Shown here piece by piece: positions 33,567 through 42,324 of a stretch of 64,000 nt of DNA; within the stretch, counting starts at the first letter, position 1; every line of letters begins with the position of its first letter. Under the pieces are notes generated by a model. The model worked only from the letters and a program-made list of their open reading frames with translations. It did no database searches and was not told the DNA's origin. This DNA comes from Thermoanaerobaculum aquaticum. Lineage in GTDB: Bacteria; Acidobacteriota; Thermoanaerobaculia; Thermoanaerobaculales; Thermoanaerobaculaceae. The stretch spans positions 21,560 to 85,559 of the forward strand of contig NZ_JMFG01000018.1 of assembly GCF_000687145.1 (NCBI RefSeq), read 5' to 3'. A program made the translations under genes and the position numbers.

Positions 33567-35339
33567 ATGACCTTCGCCTTCTGCTACCCTAAGACCGTGA
33601 CACCGTGGTTGATTCTGCTGGCGGCGGTAAGCCCTCTGGCCTTGCGCGTTGAGGTGGAGCCTCTGGGCAAGGGAGCAACAAGCACGGTGGTGGCGGTGGC
33701 CGTGCAGGTGGCCCCGGAGGAACGGGAGCAGCTCGGTCCGCGCGTGCGGTTTCACGTGGAGTTTTGGAAGGGGTCCCAGAAGCTGGACGACGGCAGCGGG
33801 GTGGGGGAGCTGGCCGGGGATGGCAGCTTCCTCCTTTACCGGGAGTGGCCCTCGGGGGAAGGGCTCCTGCGGGTGGAGGTGAGCTCGCTGGATGGCTCAA
33901 AGGCAGGGGTGGTGGAGCGGAAGGTGGTGGTGCCGGTGCTGGACAAGCCCTTTGTGGCGCCGGAAGGGGCACCGCCGGACGCTACGGCGCTGGCGCCCTC
34001 GCCTCCGGCGGAGGAAGCGGTGCGTTTTGCCCGCCCCCGCCTGGGAACGGTCGTGGGCACCGTGGAGCTTACCCTGGAGGCGCCGGAAGATACGGGGGAG
34101 GTGCGGTTCTTCCAGGACAACCAGCTGGTGGTGGTCAAAAACCGCCCCCCCTGGCAGCTTTCCCTCTCCCTGGGGGCTACGCCGCGAAGGACCGTGGTCC
34201 GCGCCGAAGCGTGGAGCCGCGATGGGCGCCTTATAGGGGAAGACGCGGTGGTGCTCTCGGGCAGCGAAAACCGCCTGGAGGTGCAGATCCTGCTCCGGGA
34301 GGGCAAAGGGCAGGACCAACCCACCAGGGTCACGGTGGCGGTTTCACCCCCCGGTCTTGAGGAGGAGGTGGTGCTCCGGGTTGACGACCGGCCGGTGGCC
34401 CGCTGGCTGTCCTGCCCCTGTGTCACCGAGCTTCCGGCGCAAGCACTCCGTTCCGCGCGGATTCTGGTGGCGGAGGCGCGGGGCGGGGGGAGGGAAGGGG
34501 AAGCGGTTTTGGCGGTGGGAACCGGGACGCTCCTGGAGACCGCCAGGGTGGACGTGGTGGAGTTGCCGGTGGCGGTGCTGGATGCCGCGGGAAGACCCGT
34601 TTCGGATTTGCGCCCGGAGGACTTTCACGTCTGGGAGGACGGTCAACCGGTGGTCGTGGACTCGCTGGGACGCAGTGAGGACCTGCCGGTGCTCTTGGGC
34701 CTTGCCGTGGACGTTTCCGGCTCCATGGAAAAGGACTTTCCGCTGGTACGGCAAGCGGTGGGCGGGTTCCTGGCTGATTTCCTGCGGCCTGGGGATCGGT
34801 TTTTCCTGGGCACCTTTTCCTGGGAATTTAGCTTGCTGCTGCCCTGGGGTTCCGAGCCCCGGTTGGCGGTGGACCGTTTGGCCGGGGTGCGGGTGGAAGG
34901 GGGTACCTCCCTTCACGATGCGGTGATCAAGGCCCTGGAGCTGTTTCGGGGGAAGAAAGGCCCCCGCGGGCTGGTGGTGATTACCGACGGCGAGGACACC
35001 ACCTCCCGCACCGGCTGGGACGCGGCTTTGCGCTACGCCCGCACCATGCGGACCCCTATCTTTCCTGTGGGTATTCGCGTTTCGGTGCTGGACTTTGTGT
35101 TCCGCAGCAGGCTTTCGGAGTTGGCCGCCGCCACCGGTGGCGAGGCGTTTTTTGTGGGAAAGCCCGAGGACCTGCCGGCGGTTTATCGGCGCATTGGCGA
35201 GCAACTGCGCCAGCAGTACGTGGTGGTTTACCGCTCGCCGGCCAGCTCCGCTGGCGATGCCTTTCGACAGGTCACGGTGAAGGTGCAGAGGGAAGGCGTC
35301 ACGGTGAGGACCATCCCCGGTTACTTTCCGAGCCCCTGA
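33567..35339 (+). CDS. Secreted VWFA-related protein (acidobacterial type)
   Basis: The 590-residue protein has a signal peptide-like start (about residues 8-26) and a long beta-rich N-terminal region. A linker DFHVWEDGQPVVVDSLG, typical of the VWFA-related family abundant in Acidobacteria, is followed by a von Willebrand A domain (about 375-570). Its metal site reads VDVSGSMEKD, with GGTSLHDAV and LVVITDGEDTT completing the MIDAS. The family is exported, and its function is unknown, probably protein binding. The ATG has TACGCT 7 nt upstream and no Shine-Dalgarno sequence. A GTG 30 nt later is possible and would still leave a signal peptide. Confidence 0.85.
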   Translation: MTFAFCYPKTVTPWLILLAAVSPLALRVEVEPLGKGATSTVVAVAVQVAPEEREQLGPRVRFHVEFWKGSQKLDDGSGVGELAGDGSFLLYREWPSGEGLLRVEVSSLDGSKAGVVERKVVVPVLDKPFVAPEGAPPDATALAPSPPAEEAVRFARPRLGTVVGTVELTLEAPEDTGEVRFFQDNQLVVVKNRPPWQLSLSLGATPRRTVVRAEAWSRDGRLIGEDAVVLSGSENRLEVQILLREGKGQDQPTRVTVAVSPPGLEEEVVLRVDDRPVARWLSCPCVTELPAQALRSARILVAEARGGGREGEAVLAVGTGTLLETARVDVVELPVAVLDAAGRPVSDLRPEDFHVWEDGQPVVVDSLGRSEDLPVLLGLAVDVSGSMEKDFPLVRQAVGGFLADFLRPGDRFFLGTFSWEFSLLLPWGSEPRLAVDRLAGVRVEGGTSLHDAVIKALELFRGKKGPRGLVVITDGEDTTSRTGWDAALRYARTMRTPIFPVGIRVSVLDFVFRSRLSELAAATGGEAFFVGKPEDLPAVYRRIGEQLRQQYVVVYRSPASSAGDAFRQVTVKVQREGVTVRTIPGYFPSP

Positions 35340-35383
35340 AAGCGGGGAAGCTCCCAGGAGCAATTGGGGTTATAGTGGGTGAG

Positions 35384-37264
35384 ATGGCCCAGGGTTTTTA
35401 CGTCACCCCCGAAGTGGCTGGCCGTTCGGGCCTTTCGGAAACCGTCATCCGGCCGGGGCCGGTGGCCGGCGGCTCGGTAATCCTCACCTCGGTGGACACC
35501 TTGAAGACCTGGGCGGCCCCGCTGCCCTCCGGGGTGCTGTGGCTGGTGCTGGGGGATCCTGGGGATGGCGAGCTGCCGGTGGACCCTTTCATGGTGCTTC
35601 CCCCGCACGCCCCGGCTTCTACCGTGCAGAGGGCGGTGCTGGCGGCTTTGGAAACCGCCAGCCTTCGGCTCAAGCTGCAGGACCTGCAAAGCGAGGTGCA
35701 CCTCGCCCAGGAGCGGCAGCTGGAGCTGGCCCGCATTGGCATTGCCCTGGTGGCGGAGCGCGACCTGGAAAGGCTTTTGGAGCGCATCCTTTCCAGCGCC
35801 CGGGAGCTGGTGTGCGCCGATGCCGGTTCGCTTTACCTTTTGGAAGAACGGGACGGCGACAAGCTCTTGCATTTCATGCTGGCGCAAAACGATTCGGTAC
35901 CGGTGGCCTTTTCGGCGTGGTCGGTGCCGGTGGATGAGAGCTCCATGGCCGGTTACGTGGCGGCTTCCGGGGAGTGCGTGAGCGTGGAGGACGTGCGCTA
36001 CCTGGCCAAAGATGCCCCTTACCACTTCAACCCCAGTTTTGACGAAGCCTCCGGGTACCACACCCGCTCGCTTTTGACGGTGCCCATGGCTACGCGCACC
36101 GGCGAAATCGTGGGGGTTCTCCAGCTCATCAACCGGAAACGGCAAAGGCAGGCCAAGATTACCTCCAGCGCCGAGGCCGATCGCTGGGTGGTGCCCTTTT
36201 CCCAAGCGGATGTGGCGGTGATCCGGGCTATGGCTGCGCAGGCGGCGGTGGCCATTGAAAACAGCCGTCTGGTGGCGGAAATCGAAAGGCTCTTTGAGTC
36301 CTTCGTGCGTGCCTCGGTGATGGCTATCGAGCAGCGGGATCCTTCCACCCGTGGGCATTCCGTGCGGGTGGCTCACTACACCTTGGGTTTGGCCCGGGCG
36401 GTGGAGCAAAACCCCCCCGAGCCGTACCAGGGCCTGCGGTTTTCCCGGGACGATTTGCTGCAGCTGCGCTACGCCGCGTTGCTCCACGACTTCGGGAAAG
36501 TGGGGGTGCGGGAAGCGGTGCTCACCAAGCCCAAGAAGCTTTACCCTGAAAGGCTGCAGTTGATCCTGGAGCGCTTCCGCCACGCCCGCCGTGCCCAGGA
36601 GGTGATGCTCTTGCGCAAGCTCCTCCAGCGGCTGGTGGCGATGGGTTTGCCCCCCACCGCCGAAGACCTCAAAGCGCTGGAAGCGGCCGTGAGCCAGATG
36701 CGGGCGGAGTTTGACGAGAAGCTGGCCAAGGTCTTGGAAGCCAACGAACCTACGGTGCTGGCGGAAAGCACCGCCGGGCTTTTGCAGAAGCTTTCAGGAG
36801 CGCAGTTTTTAGGGGAAAACGGCGAGCCTTTGCCACTTTTGACCCCCGAGGAGCTGCGCTGGCTTTCCGTCCCCAAGGGCAGCCTGGACGAGGAGGAGCG
36901 CCGGGAGGTGGAATCCCACGTGGTGCACTCCTACCAGTTCCTGCTCACCATCCCCTGGCCCAGGCGGCTCGCCCGGGTCCCGGAAATTGCCTACGGCCAC
37001 CACGAAAAGCTGGACGGTCGGGGTTACCCCCGCCGCTTGCGGGGGGAGCAAATCCCGCCGGAAGTGCGGATGATGACTATTTGCGACATGTACGACGCCC
37101 TCACCGCTGCCGACCGGCCCTACAAGAAAGCGGTCAACCCCGAGCGGGCCCTGGGCATCCTGGAGGAGGAGGTCAGGCAAGGGGGGCTGGACCGGGACCT
37201 CTTCCGGGTGTTTTTGGAAGCAAAGATTTACGCCAGCCCGCCTCCCCAGGACGCCTGGTCTTAA
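35384..37264 (+). CDS. GAF-domain HD-GYP phosphodiesterase with a long internal insertion
   Basis: The 626-residue protein has an N-terminal region of unknown fold, a GAF domain (about 125-300, ELARIGIALVAERDLERLLE ... GVLQLINRK) and a C-terminal HD-GYP domain that would hydrolyse cyclic di-GMP. Metal-binding residues are present: HD at 368-369 (LLHDFGKVG), the following His in EVESHVVHSY, HHE at 539-540 and GRGYP. Between HD and the next His there are roughly 110 extra residues, predicted helical, compared with standard HD-GYP domains. The ATG is favoured because TATAGT lies 7 nt upstream; a GTG 9 nt earlier is possible. The 3' end overlaps the convergent LysE gene by 4 bp. Confidence 0.88.
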   Translation: MAQGFYVTPEVAGRSGLSETVIRPGPVAGGSVILTSVDTLKTWAAPLPSGVLWLVLGDPGDGELPVDPFMVLPPHAPASTVQRAVLAALETASLRLKLQDLQSEVHLAQERQLELARIGIALVAERDLERLLERILSSARELVCADAGSLYLLEERDGDKLLHFMLAQNDSVPVAFSAWSVPVDESSMAGYVAASGECVSVEDVRYLAKDAPYHFNPSFDEASGYHTRSLLTVPMATRTGEIVGVLQLINRKRQRQAKITSSAEADRWVVPFSQADVAVIRAMAAQAAVAIENSRLVAEIERLFESFVRASVMAIEQRDPSTRGHSVRVAHYTLGLARAVEQNPPEPYQGLRFSRDDLLQLRYAALLHDFGKVGVREAVLTKPKKLYPERLQLILERFRHARRAQEVMLLRKLLQRLVAMGLPPTAEDLKALEAAVSQMRAEFDEKLAKVLEANEPTVLAESTAGLLQKLSGAQFLGENGEPLPLLTPEELRWLSVPKGSLDEEERREVESHVVHSYQFLLTIPWPRRLARVPEIAYGHHEKLDGRGYPRRLRGEQIPPEVRMMTICDMYDALTAADRPYKKAVNPERALGILEEEVRQGGLDRDLFRVFLEAKIYASPPPQDAWS

Positions 37265-37938
37265 CCGGGAAGGCCCCAGCGGAGCCCCAAACGGTACCCA
37301 CCCAAGCCCACCAGCCCCAAACCCAGGATCACGAGCACCACCGCCAGGACCCTCACCACCAGCGCTTCGGTTTTGGGTGAAAGGAGCGTTTTTCCGTGGT
37401 GGAGGGCGTAAAGCAGCGGTGCGTACCAGCACACCACCCCGCCGATGAGCGCCCCCAGCATCCACAAAAGCCCCGGTTCGCCGTAGGTGCGGGCCGCTTC
37501 CACAAAGGCAAGACCGGCGGTCACCCACCAAAGCCAGTAGTGGGGGTTGGCCAGGGAAACCCCCATTCCCAAAAGCAAATAGCGAAACCGCGGCCGGCTG
37601 TTGCTGGTCCAGTTGGGTTGGGGTTCGCGGCTGGGCCGGTGACGGGCCGAGCTCAAGCCGCCCCACAAAAGCACCAGCCCACCGGCAATTTCCACCGCCG
37701 GCAGGGCCCCCAGCCGCGCCAGGGAAGGGCCAGCCCCGGCGGCCAGCGCTGCAAACAACAGCCCGTCCAGGAGGGTGGCTCCCAAGAGAAACCAGAAAGC
37801 CGCGCCCAGGCGATGGGCCAAGCCCAAGCGGGTAGCCACCAGCGTTATTGGCCCCGGGATCACCACGGTGGCGAACGACACCAAAAACCCGGTGATGACC
37901 AGGGCCGGGAGGGAAAGGGGAAGCGTAAGGTTCGTCAA
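37261..37938 (-). CDS. LysE/RhtB-family amino acid exporter
   Basis: The 225-residue inner-membrane protein has about six membrane helices and the family opening FLVSFATVVIPGPITLVATR, with GAAFWFLLGATLLDGLLFA and SLANPHYWLWWVTAGLAF. Members export amino acids such as lysine, threonine or homoserine lactones; specificity is not readable. The start is a TTG 3 bp after the stop of the adenosine-specific kinase gene, with GAGG in the overlap, so coupling is likely. The end overlaps the HD-GYP gene tail to tail. Confidence 0.85.
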   Translation of the reverse strand: MTNLTLPLSLPALVITGFLVSFATVVIPGPITLVATRLGLAHRLGAAFWFLLGATLLDGLLFAALAAGAGPSLARLGALPAVEIAGGLVLLWGGLSSARHRPSREPQPNWTSNSRPRFRYLLLGMGVSLANPHYWLWWVTAGLAFVEAARTYGEPGLLWMLGALIGGVVCWYAPLLYALHHGKTLLSPKTEALVVRVLAVVLVILGLGLVGLGGYRLGLRWGLPG

Positions 37939-37941
37939 GCC

Positions 37942-38427
37942 TCAACCCAGCTTGTAACCGATGGTGCGCAAGAACCGCAGCCTTGCCAAAACGTCTTCAT
38001 CCTTTTCCACACCCTTGGGGGAAACCCCATCCACCACCCCTAAGATGGCCCTTCCCTGTTCGGTTTCGGCCACCACCACCTCCACCGGGTTGGCGCTGGC
38101 GCAGTAAATGCGGCAAACCTCGGGCACCATCTTGATGGCGTTGAGCACGTTGATGGGGTAGCCCTGCTCGAGGAATACGAAAAACGAATGACCGGCACCC
38201 ACGGCGAGGGCATTGCGGGTGGCCAGCTCAATCAGCGCCTCATCGTTTCCCGAGCGGCGGATAAGGGCCGGTCCTGAGGACTCGCAGAAAGCCAGGCCAA
38301 ACTTCATTTGCGGGGCGGTGGTAACGATGGCCTCGTGGATGTCCTCCACGGTTTTTATGAAGTGGGCTTGTCCCAGGATGAAGTTCGTGCTTTCCGGCTT
38401 TTCCACTTTGACGGTGAGGATGGTCAT
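37942..38427 (-). CDS. Adenosine-specific kinase family protein (DUF355)
   Basis: The 161-residue protein matches the small archaeal and bacterial family annotated as adenosine-specific kinase (PAE2307 type): FILGQAHFIKTVEDIHEAIV, KFGLAFCESSGPALIRRSGND, FFVFLEQGYPINVLNAIK and CRIYCASANPVEVVVAETE. The family is mostly found in thermophiles; structures show nucleotide binding, and a physiological role is unclear. AGGAGGGAG precedes the ATG. It is the middle gene of a leftward unit with an M28-like gene and a LysE exporter. Confidence 0.85.
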   Translation of the reverse strand: MTILTVKVEKPESTNFILGQAHFIKTVEDIHEAIVTTAPQMKFGLAFCESSGPALIRRSGNDEALIELATRNALAVGAGHSFFVFLEQGYPINVLNAIKMVPEVCRIYCASANPVEVVVAETEQGRAILGVVDGVSPKGVEKDEDVLARLRFLRTIGYKLG

Positions 38428-38453
38428 GGCTCCCTCCTTTCTTTGGCTTGCGT

Positions 38454-40601
38454 TTAGCGTCCACCCAGGGTCTGCACCAAATCGGCAAGCCCCTGGGCCA
38501 AAAGCAGGACGTAATCGGGGCTGACGGTGGCCAGCTCAGCCTCGGGCGGCCAAAAATCCCCATCGGCAGGCCCACCTCTGGGCCCGCAAATAGTGATCGT
38601 CACCGCCCCCTGCCGGGAGGCCAATGCCGATCCGGTGTGCGGGGGGGTGGGGTCGGTGGCCAGCTCGGTGGTAAACCCCCAGCGGCGGAAAACCGAGGGG
38701 AGATGGGGCGTAAACAGGCTTGGGGTTTCACCCAGCCGCAACACCAGCTTGCTGGGATCCGGAGCCTTTTTCGCCCAGAGCTGTTCCAGCTCCACCCAAA
38801 CCGCAATGCGCCTCTCCCGGGAGGCCAGGAAGGCCTGGGCTCCCGCGGCGTCGTGGCAGCCGCCGGCCAGCAACGCCACCTCCACCGGGATGCTGTGGGG
38901 ACGGGCCGCCAGGAGCGTGGCGGTTTCTAAAAGCGTCACCACCCCCAGGGCGTTGTCGGTGACGCCGCGGGCGGCCCGGAAAGAGCGCCACGGATCACCG
39001 CTGCAGGCGTCCCAGTGGGCCACCAGCACCAGGGGAAGGCGCTGGGGCGAGGTCCCCGGCAGGTGAATCACCAGGTTTTCCCATTCCGCAGCGGTTCCCC
39101 AGGGGGTGCTCCGGAGGAAGGACTGGCGCTCCACCCGCAGGCCGCGTTTTTCGGCCTCACCCGCAAGCGCTGTCACGACCCCTGCAGCTTGCGGATGCCA
39201 GGCGTAACGGCTGGCCAGAGGCGGCACCCCAGGTTTTGGGGCTTGCAAACCGGAAAGCACCTTGAGGCTTTCCATCACGCGTGTGCGGAGGGGCGGGCCA
39301 GCCTCCCCCAGGCGCTTGGTTCCCAGCTCAGAGAGCCGCTCGCGAACCCGGCTGGGAGCCATCCGCGGCGACCAGGCCAACCCCCACTGCAAGGGCAAAA
39401 AGCGCTCGTCCGCCCAGCCCGAGGGGTGAGGGAGCACCCCCAAAAAAATCAAAAGCCGCTCCTCCGGTCCCAGCGCGGGAACCTCCACCCGGGCAAAGCC
39501 GGTGGCGTCGAAGCTCAAAGCCTCCGGCGGCGAGACCTCCCGGGGAGTGGCCTTTTGCACGCTCCCTACCCATCGGGCGGAAGGGTCGCCCTGAAGCGAA
39601 AGCGGCAGGGTGGGTGCCCCATCGCCCTCCACGATCACCAGCCCACCGCCACCCACGCCCACGGTCGCTTGTCCCGATGCGGGGCGGGAGGCCACCATCC
39701 AGGCCAAAAGCTGGGGGCGAGGGCAGGAAGCCAGGGGGTTGGGAGCAACCTCGGGACCCAGCCACGGCGCCAGCCAAAGCTTGGCCCAGAAGCTGGCAAA
39801 AAGCTCCTCCGCGCGTTGCTCTGGCTTGCGGGCGGCCAGCAGGGAAGCCAAAGGGCCGGTGGGGGCTTCCTGCTTTGCCACCAGCTCGGGAACCGCTTCT
39901 GGTCCCAAGCTTTGGGCCAGGAACTCCGCAAACAGCGGACCCCACCCCTGGGCGCTCTGGGGCGACCAGGAAGAGGGGCCCGGCCGGTGCGGCTCATCAT
40001 CCCCCCAGAGGTAGCGGGGGGGCGCGGCTCCCATGCGGTACGCAAACCACCGGGCGGCGCTGCGGGTTAAGTCCGTGGGGAAAGGATCCGAAGGCGGCAG
40101 GGTGGTCACCAGGAACAGCGATTCCAGCAGGGAAGCGAGGTTACGCCAGGACTGGGGGCCGGAAAAGGGGAAGCTGGCCACAATAACGGGGCTGGGGTTG
40201 GCCTGGAACCCGTAGGCCAAAGCTCCCTCTTTGCCCATGAGATCGAAGGGGGAAAAGGGAGCGGCTGCTGGCCACCCGCTTTCCCAAAGGAGGATAACCA
40301 CCTTCCCCTGAAGCCTTGGCCTCTGCCAAAGCTGCAGGCGAGCCAAAGCCTGCTCCACTCGACCTGCCAGTGCTGGCAATCCGCCCGTGGGCAGACGGCT
40401 TTCCGCCGGCAGAGACTGTCCCTCCGCCACAAACACCCTGACGTTTTCGGTTTCTAAAACCGGGCGAGCTGCTACCTGCTCCTGGACGGGATGGCGCTGG
40501 GGTGGCAGGCGCAAAACCCAAAAGCGCGCTTCCACGTCCTCCCCGGTGGCATTGGCAGCCAATAGCCATAAAGCACAAGCGGGAAGGACCGTGGCACGCA
40601 C
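38454..40601 (-). CDS. Exported M28-like peptidase homologue with altered metal-site residues
   Basis: The 715-residue protein starts at a GTG 9 nt after a TACACT box; signal-like residues follow (VRATVLPACALWLLAANATG). The N-terminal 450 residues have no recognised domain apart from a gluzincin-like helical layout without HEXXH. The C-terminal 230 residues are an M28 aminopeptidase fold: LVLVAHWDACSGD supplies the first His and Asp, and GVTDNALGVVTLLETA the bridging Asp. The canonical catalytic GEE is replaced by GGCHDAAGAQAF, so the catalytic Glu and one zinc ligand are changed to Cys-His. A later His lies in TPPHTGSAL. It may be inactive or use an unusual site. The gene heads a leftward three-gene operon. 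Confidence 0.75.
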   Translation of the reverse strand: MRATVLPACALWLLAANATGEDVEARFWVLRLPPQRHPVQEQVAARPVLETENVRVFVAEGQSLPAESRLPTGGLPALAGRVEQALARLQLWQRPRLQGKVVILLWESGWPAAAPFSPFDLMGKEGALAYGFQANPSPVIVASFPFSGPQSWRNLASLLESLFLVTTLPPSDPFPTDLTRSAARWFAYRMGAAPPRYLWGDDEPHRPGPSSWSPQSAQGWGPLFAEFLAQSLGPEAVPELVAKQEAPTGPLASLLAARKPEQRAEELFASFWAKLWLAPWLGPEVAPNPLASCPRPQLLAWMVASRPASGQATVGVGGGGLVIVEGDGAPTLPLSLQGDPSARWVGSVQKATPREVSPPEALSFDATGFARVEVPALGPEERLLIFLGVLPHPSGWADERFLPLQWGLAWSPRMAPSRVRERLSELGTKRLGEAGPPLRTRVMESLKVLSGLQAPKPGVPPLASRYAWHPQAAGVVTALAGEAEKRGLRVERQSFLRSTPWGTAAEWENLVIHLPGTSPQRLPLVLVAHWDACSGDPWRSFRAARGVTDNALGVVTLLETATLLAARPHSIPVEVALLAGGCHDAAGAQAFLASRERRIAVWVELEQLWAKKAPDPSKLVLRLGETPSLFTPHLPSVFRRWGFTTELATDPTPPHTGSALASRQGAVTITICGPRGGPADGDFWPPEAELATVSPDYVLLLAQGLADLVQTLGGR

Positions 40602-40610
40602 CGTGGGCCT

Positions 40611-40639
40611 AGTGTAGAAAGCGGGAAAGGCAGACGCAA
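40611..40639 (-). promoter_or_regulatory. Promoter of the M28-like gene (leaderless configuration)
   Basis: TTGCGT (40639-40634), a 17-bp spacer and TACACT (40616-40611) lie 9 nt before the GTG start, with no Shine-Dalgarno sequence between. Confidence 0.6.
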
Positions 40640-40710
40640 GGGCTGGCCTACCGGTGAGGATTGAGCGGGGCACCTGAGCCTGCTCCGACCCTCGCTATAC
40701 TCCCCCTTGG

Positions 40711-42324
40711 GTGAAGGCAAAAGAAGGCACGAGCTCGGGGCTTTTCCGCAGGTTGGCCGGGGTTGCCGCGGCCACCGGCCAGGGGAAGCTTCCCGGCTGG
40801 GAGAAAAGGGCATGGCTGCTGCTGGCGATGTTGGCGGTGGCCCTGCGCTTTTGGCAGCTGGACGCCAAGCCTCCCCACCACGACGAGGCCATCCACGGGC
40901 ACTTTGCCTGGGAGCTTTTGCATCGCCACAGCTACCGCTACGACCCCACCTACCACGGGCCGTTGCAGTACTTTGTGCTGGCGGGACTCTTTGCGGTTTT
41001 CGGCGAAAGCGATCTTGTGCTGCGCAGTTACTCGGCAACCTGCGGCGCGGCGCTGGCGCTGGCGCCTTTACTTTTGCGACGGCTCGTGGGGCGGGGTCCG
41101 GCTTTGGCCATGGGGTGGCTTTTGGCTTTGTCCCCGAGCTTTGTGCACTTTTCCCGCTTTGCCCGCAACGACGTTCCGGTGGTGCTGTTTTCGGCGCTGG
41201 CATTGGCTTTGGTATGGCTTCAAAAGAAAAGCCCGCAGCCACTTTTGCCGTGGGCGGCCTTTTTCCTGGCGCTTCATGCGGTTTCCAAGGAAACCATTTA
41301 CGTGACCGGAGTGTTGTGGTTTGCCGCCGGTTTAGGGCTGGTCTTTTGGTGCGGTCCCACCAGGGCCATGGCCTGGTGGCGTGGCTTCTGGCCACGAAAC
41401 CGCCGGCAGTTGGTAGTGGCTTTAGGTGTTTTTGCGTTTGTTTGCGTGGTTTTTTACACGGTGTTTTTCACCTGGCCCCAGGATGTGTTTTTTCCCTTGA
41501 AAGCCGTGCGCTACTGGTACGAGCAGCACAAGATCCAGCGGGTGGGAGGCCCCTGGACCTACCATTTCCCCAGGCTTTTGCTTTACGAGTTCTTGATCCT
41601 GGGTTTGGCCGTTTCGGCAGTTATTCGCCGGCGAAGGCGCCTTTTGGTGGCCGAACGCTTCGCCATCCTCTGGGGGGTAGGTGCCCTAGCCATGTACGCT
41701 TACCTGGGCGAAAAGGTGCCCTGGCTTTTGGTGCACCAGGTTTTTCCGTGGGTTCCGCTGGCCGGGGTGGAAATGGCCCATGTTTTTGCCAGCTCCCGGA
41801 GGTGGCTGGCAAAAGGCGCAGTAACGGTCGGGCTTCTGGCCACGGTGTGGTCTTCATTGGCGCTGAGCTACCTTTACCCCACCATTGAGCCCGGGGATCC
41901 TCACGCCGAGCTTTTGGTTTTTGTGCAAACCACCAAAGCCGAGCAAGCGCTGGCGCAGGAAGGCCTGGCGCTTTACCGCCAGAACCCGGAGCAGGTGCTG
42001 GCCGCGGTGGAGGGGGAAGCGGTTTGGCCCCTCTCCTGGCAGTGGAAAGGGCTGCCGGTGCAGTGGTCCCTGGCCACAGCCTTAAACGGCCCGCCTCTGG
42101 TGGTGGCGGATCCGGGCAAGCTCGAGGAGCACAAGGCGGTTTGGGGGGATCGCTACCGCTGCGAGATCATTCCTTTGCGCGCGTGGTGGGTGGAGCGCTG
42201 GCGTGGCGTTACCCTTTTGGATGTGGGTCGCTGGTTTTTAACCCGCCGGGCTTGGTCGGAGCGCGGTTCCACCGACGTGGAAGTGTGCCGGAAAAGGGAA
42301 AGGAGTGTCACCGGTGAGCGTTGA
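40711..42324 (+). CDS. GT39-like membrane glycosyltransferase (Agl23 / TIGR03663 family)
   Basis: The 537-residue polytopic protein has a GT-C fold with about ten membrane helices. The first loop carries ALRFWQLDAKPPHHDEAIHG, whose acidic pair is the site expected to bind a polyprenyl-phosphate sugar, then YDPTYHGPLQYF. This pattern is typical of the family called flippase-associated Agl23. It probably moves a sugar from dolichyl- or undecaprenyl-type carriers. The GTG start lies 9 nt after TATACT and has no Shine-Dalgarno sequence. The 3' end overlaps the next gene by 11 bp, and that gene, a dolichyl-phosphate-sugar synthase type GT2, may make its donor. Confidence 0.82.
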   Translation: MKAKEGTSSGLFRRLAGVAAATGQGKLPGWEKRAWLLLAMLAVALRFWQLDAKPPHHDEAIHGHFAWELLHRHSYRYDPTYHGPLQYFVLAGLFAVFGESDLVLRSYSATCGAALALAPLLLRRLVGRGPALAMGWLLALSPSFVHFSRFARNDVPVVLFSALALALVWLQKKSPQPLLPWAAFFLALHAVSKETIYVTGVLWFAAGLGLVFWCGPTRAMAWWRGFWPRNRRQLVVALGVFAFVCVVFYTVFFTWPQDVFFPLKAVRYWYEQHKIQRVGGPWTYHFPRLLLYEFLILGLAVSAVIRRRRRLLVAERFAILWGVGALAMYAYLGEKVPWLLVHQVFPWVPLAGVEMAHVFASSRRWLAKGAVTVGLLATVWSSLALSYLYPTIEPGDPHAELLVFVQTTKAEQALAQEGLALYRQNPEQVLAAVEGEAVWPLSWQWKGLPVQWSLATALNGPPLVVADPGKLEEHKAVWGDRYRCEIIPLRAWWVERWRGVTLLDVGRWFLTRRAWSERGSTDVEVCRKRERSVTGER

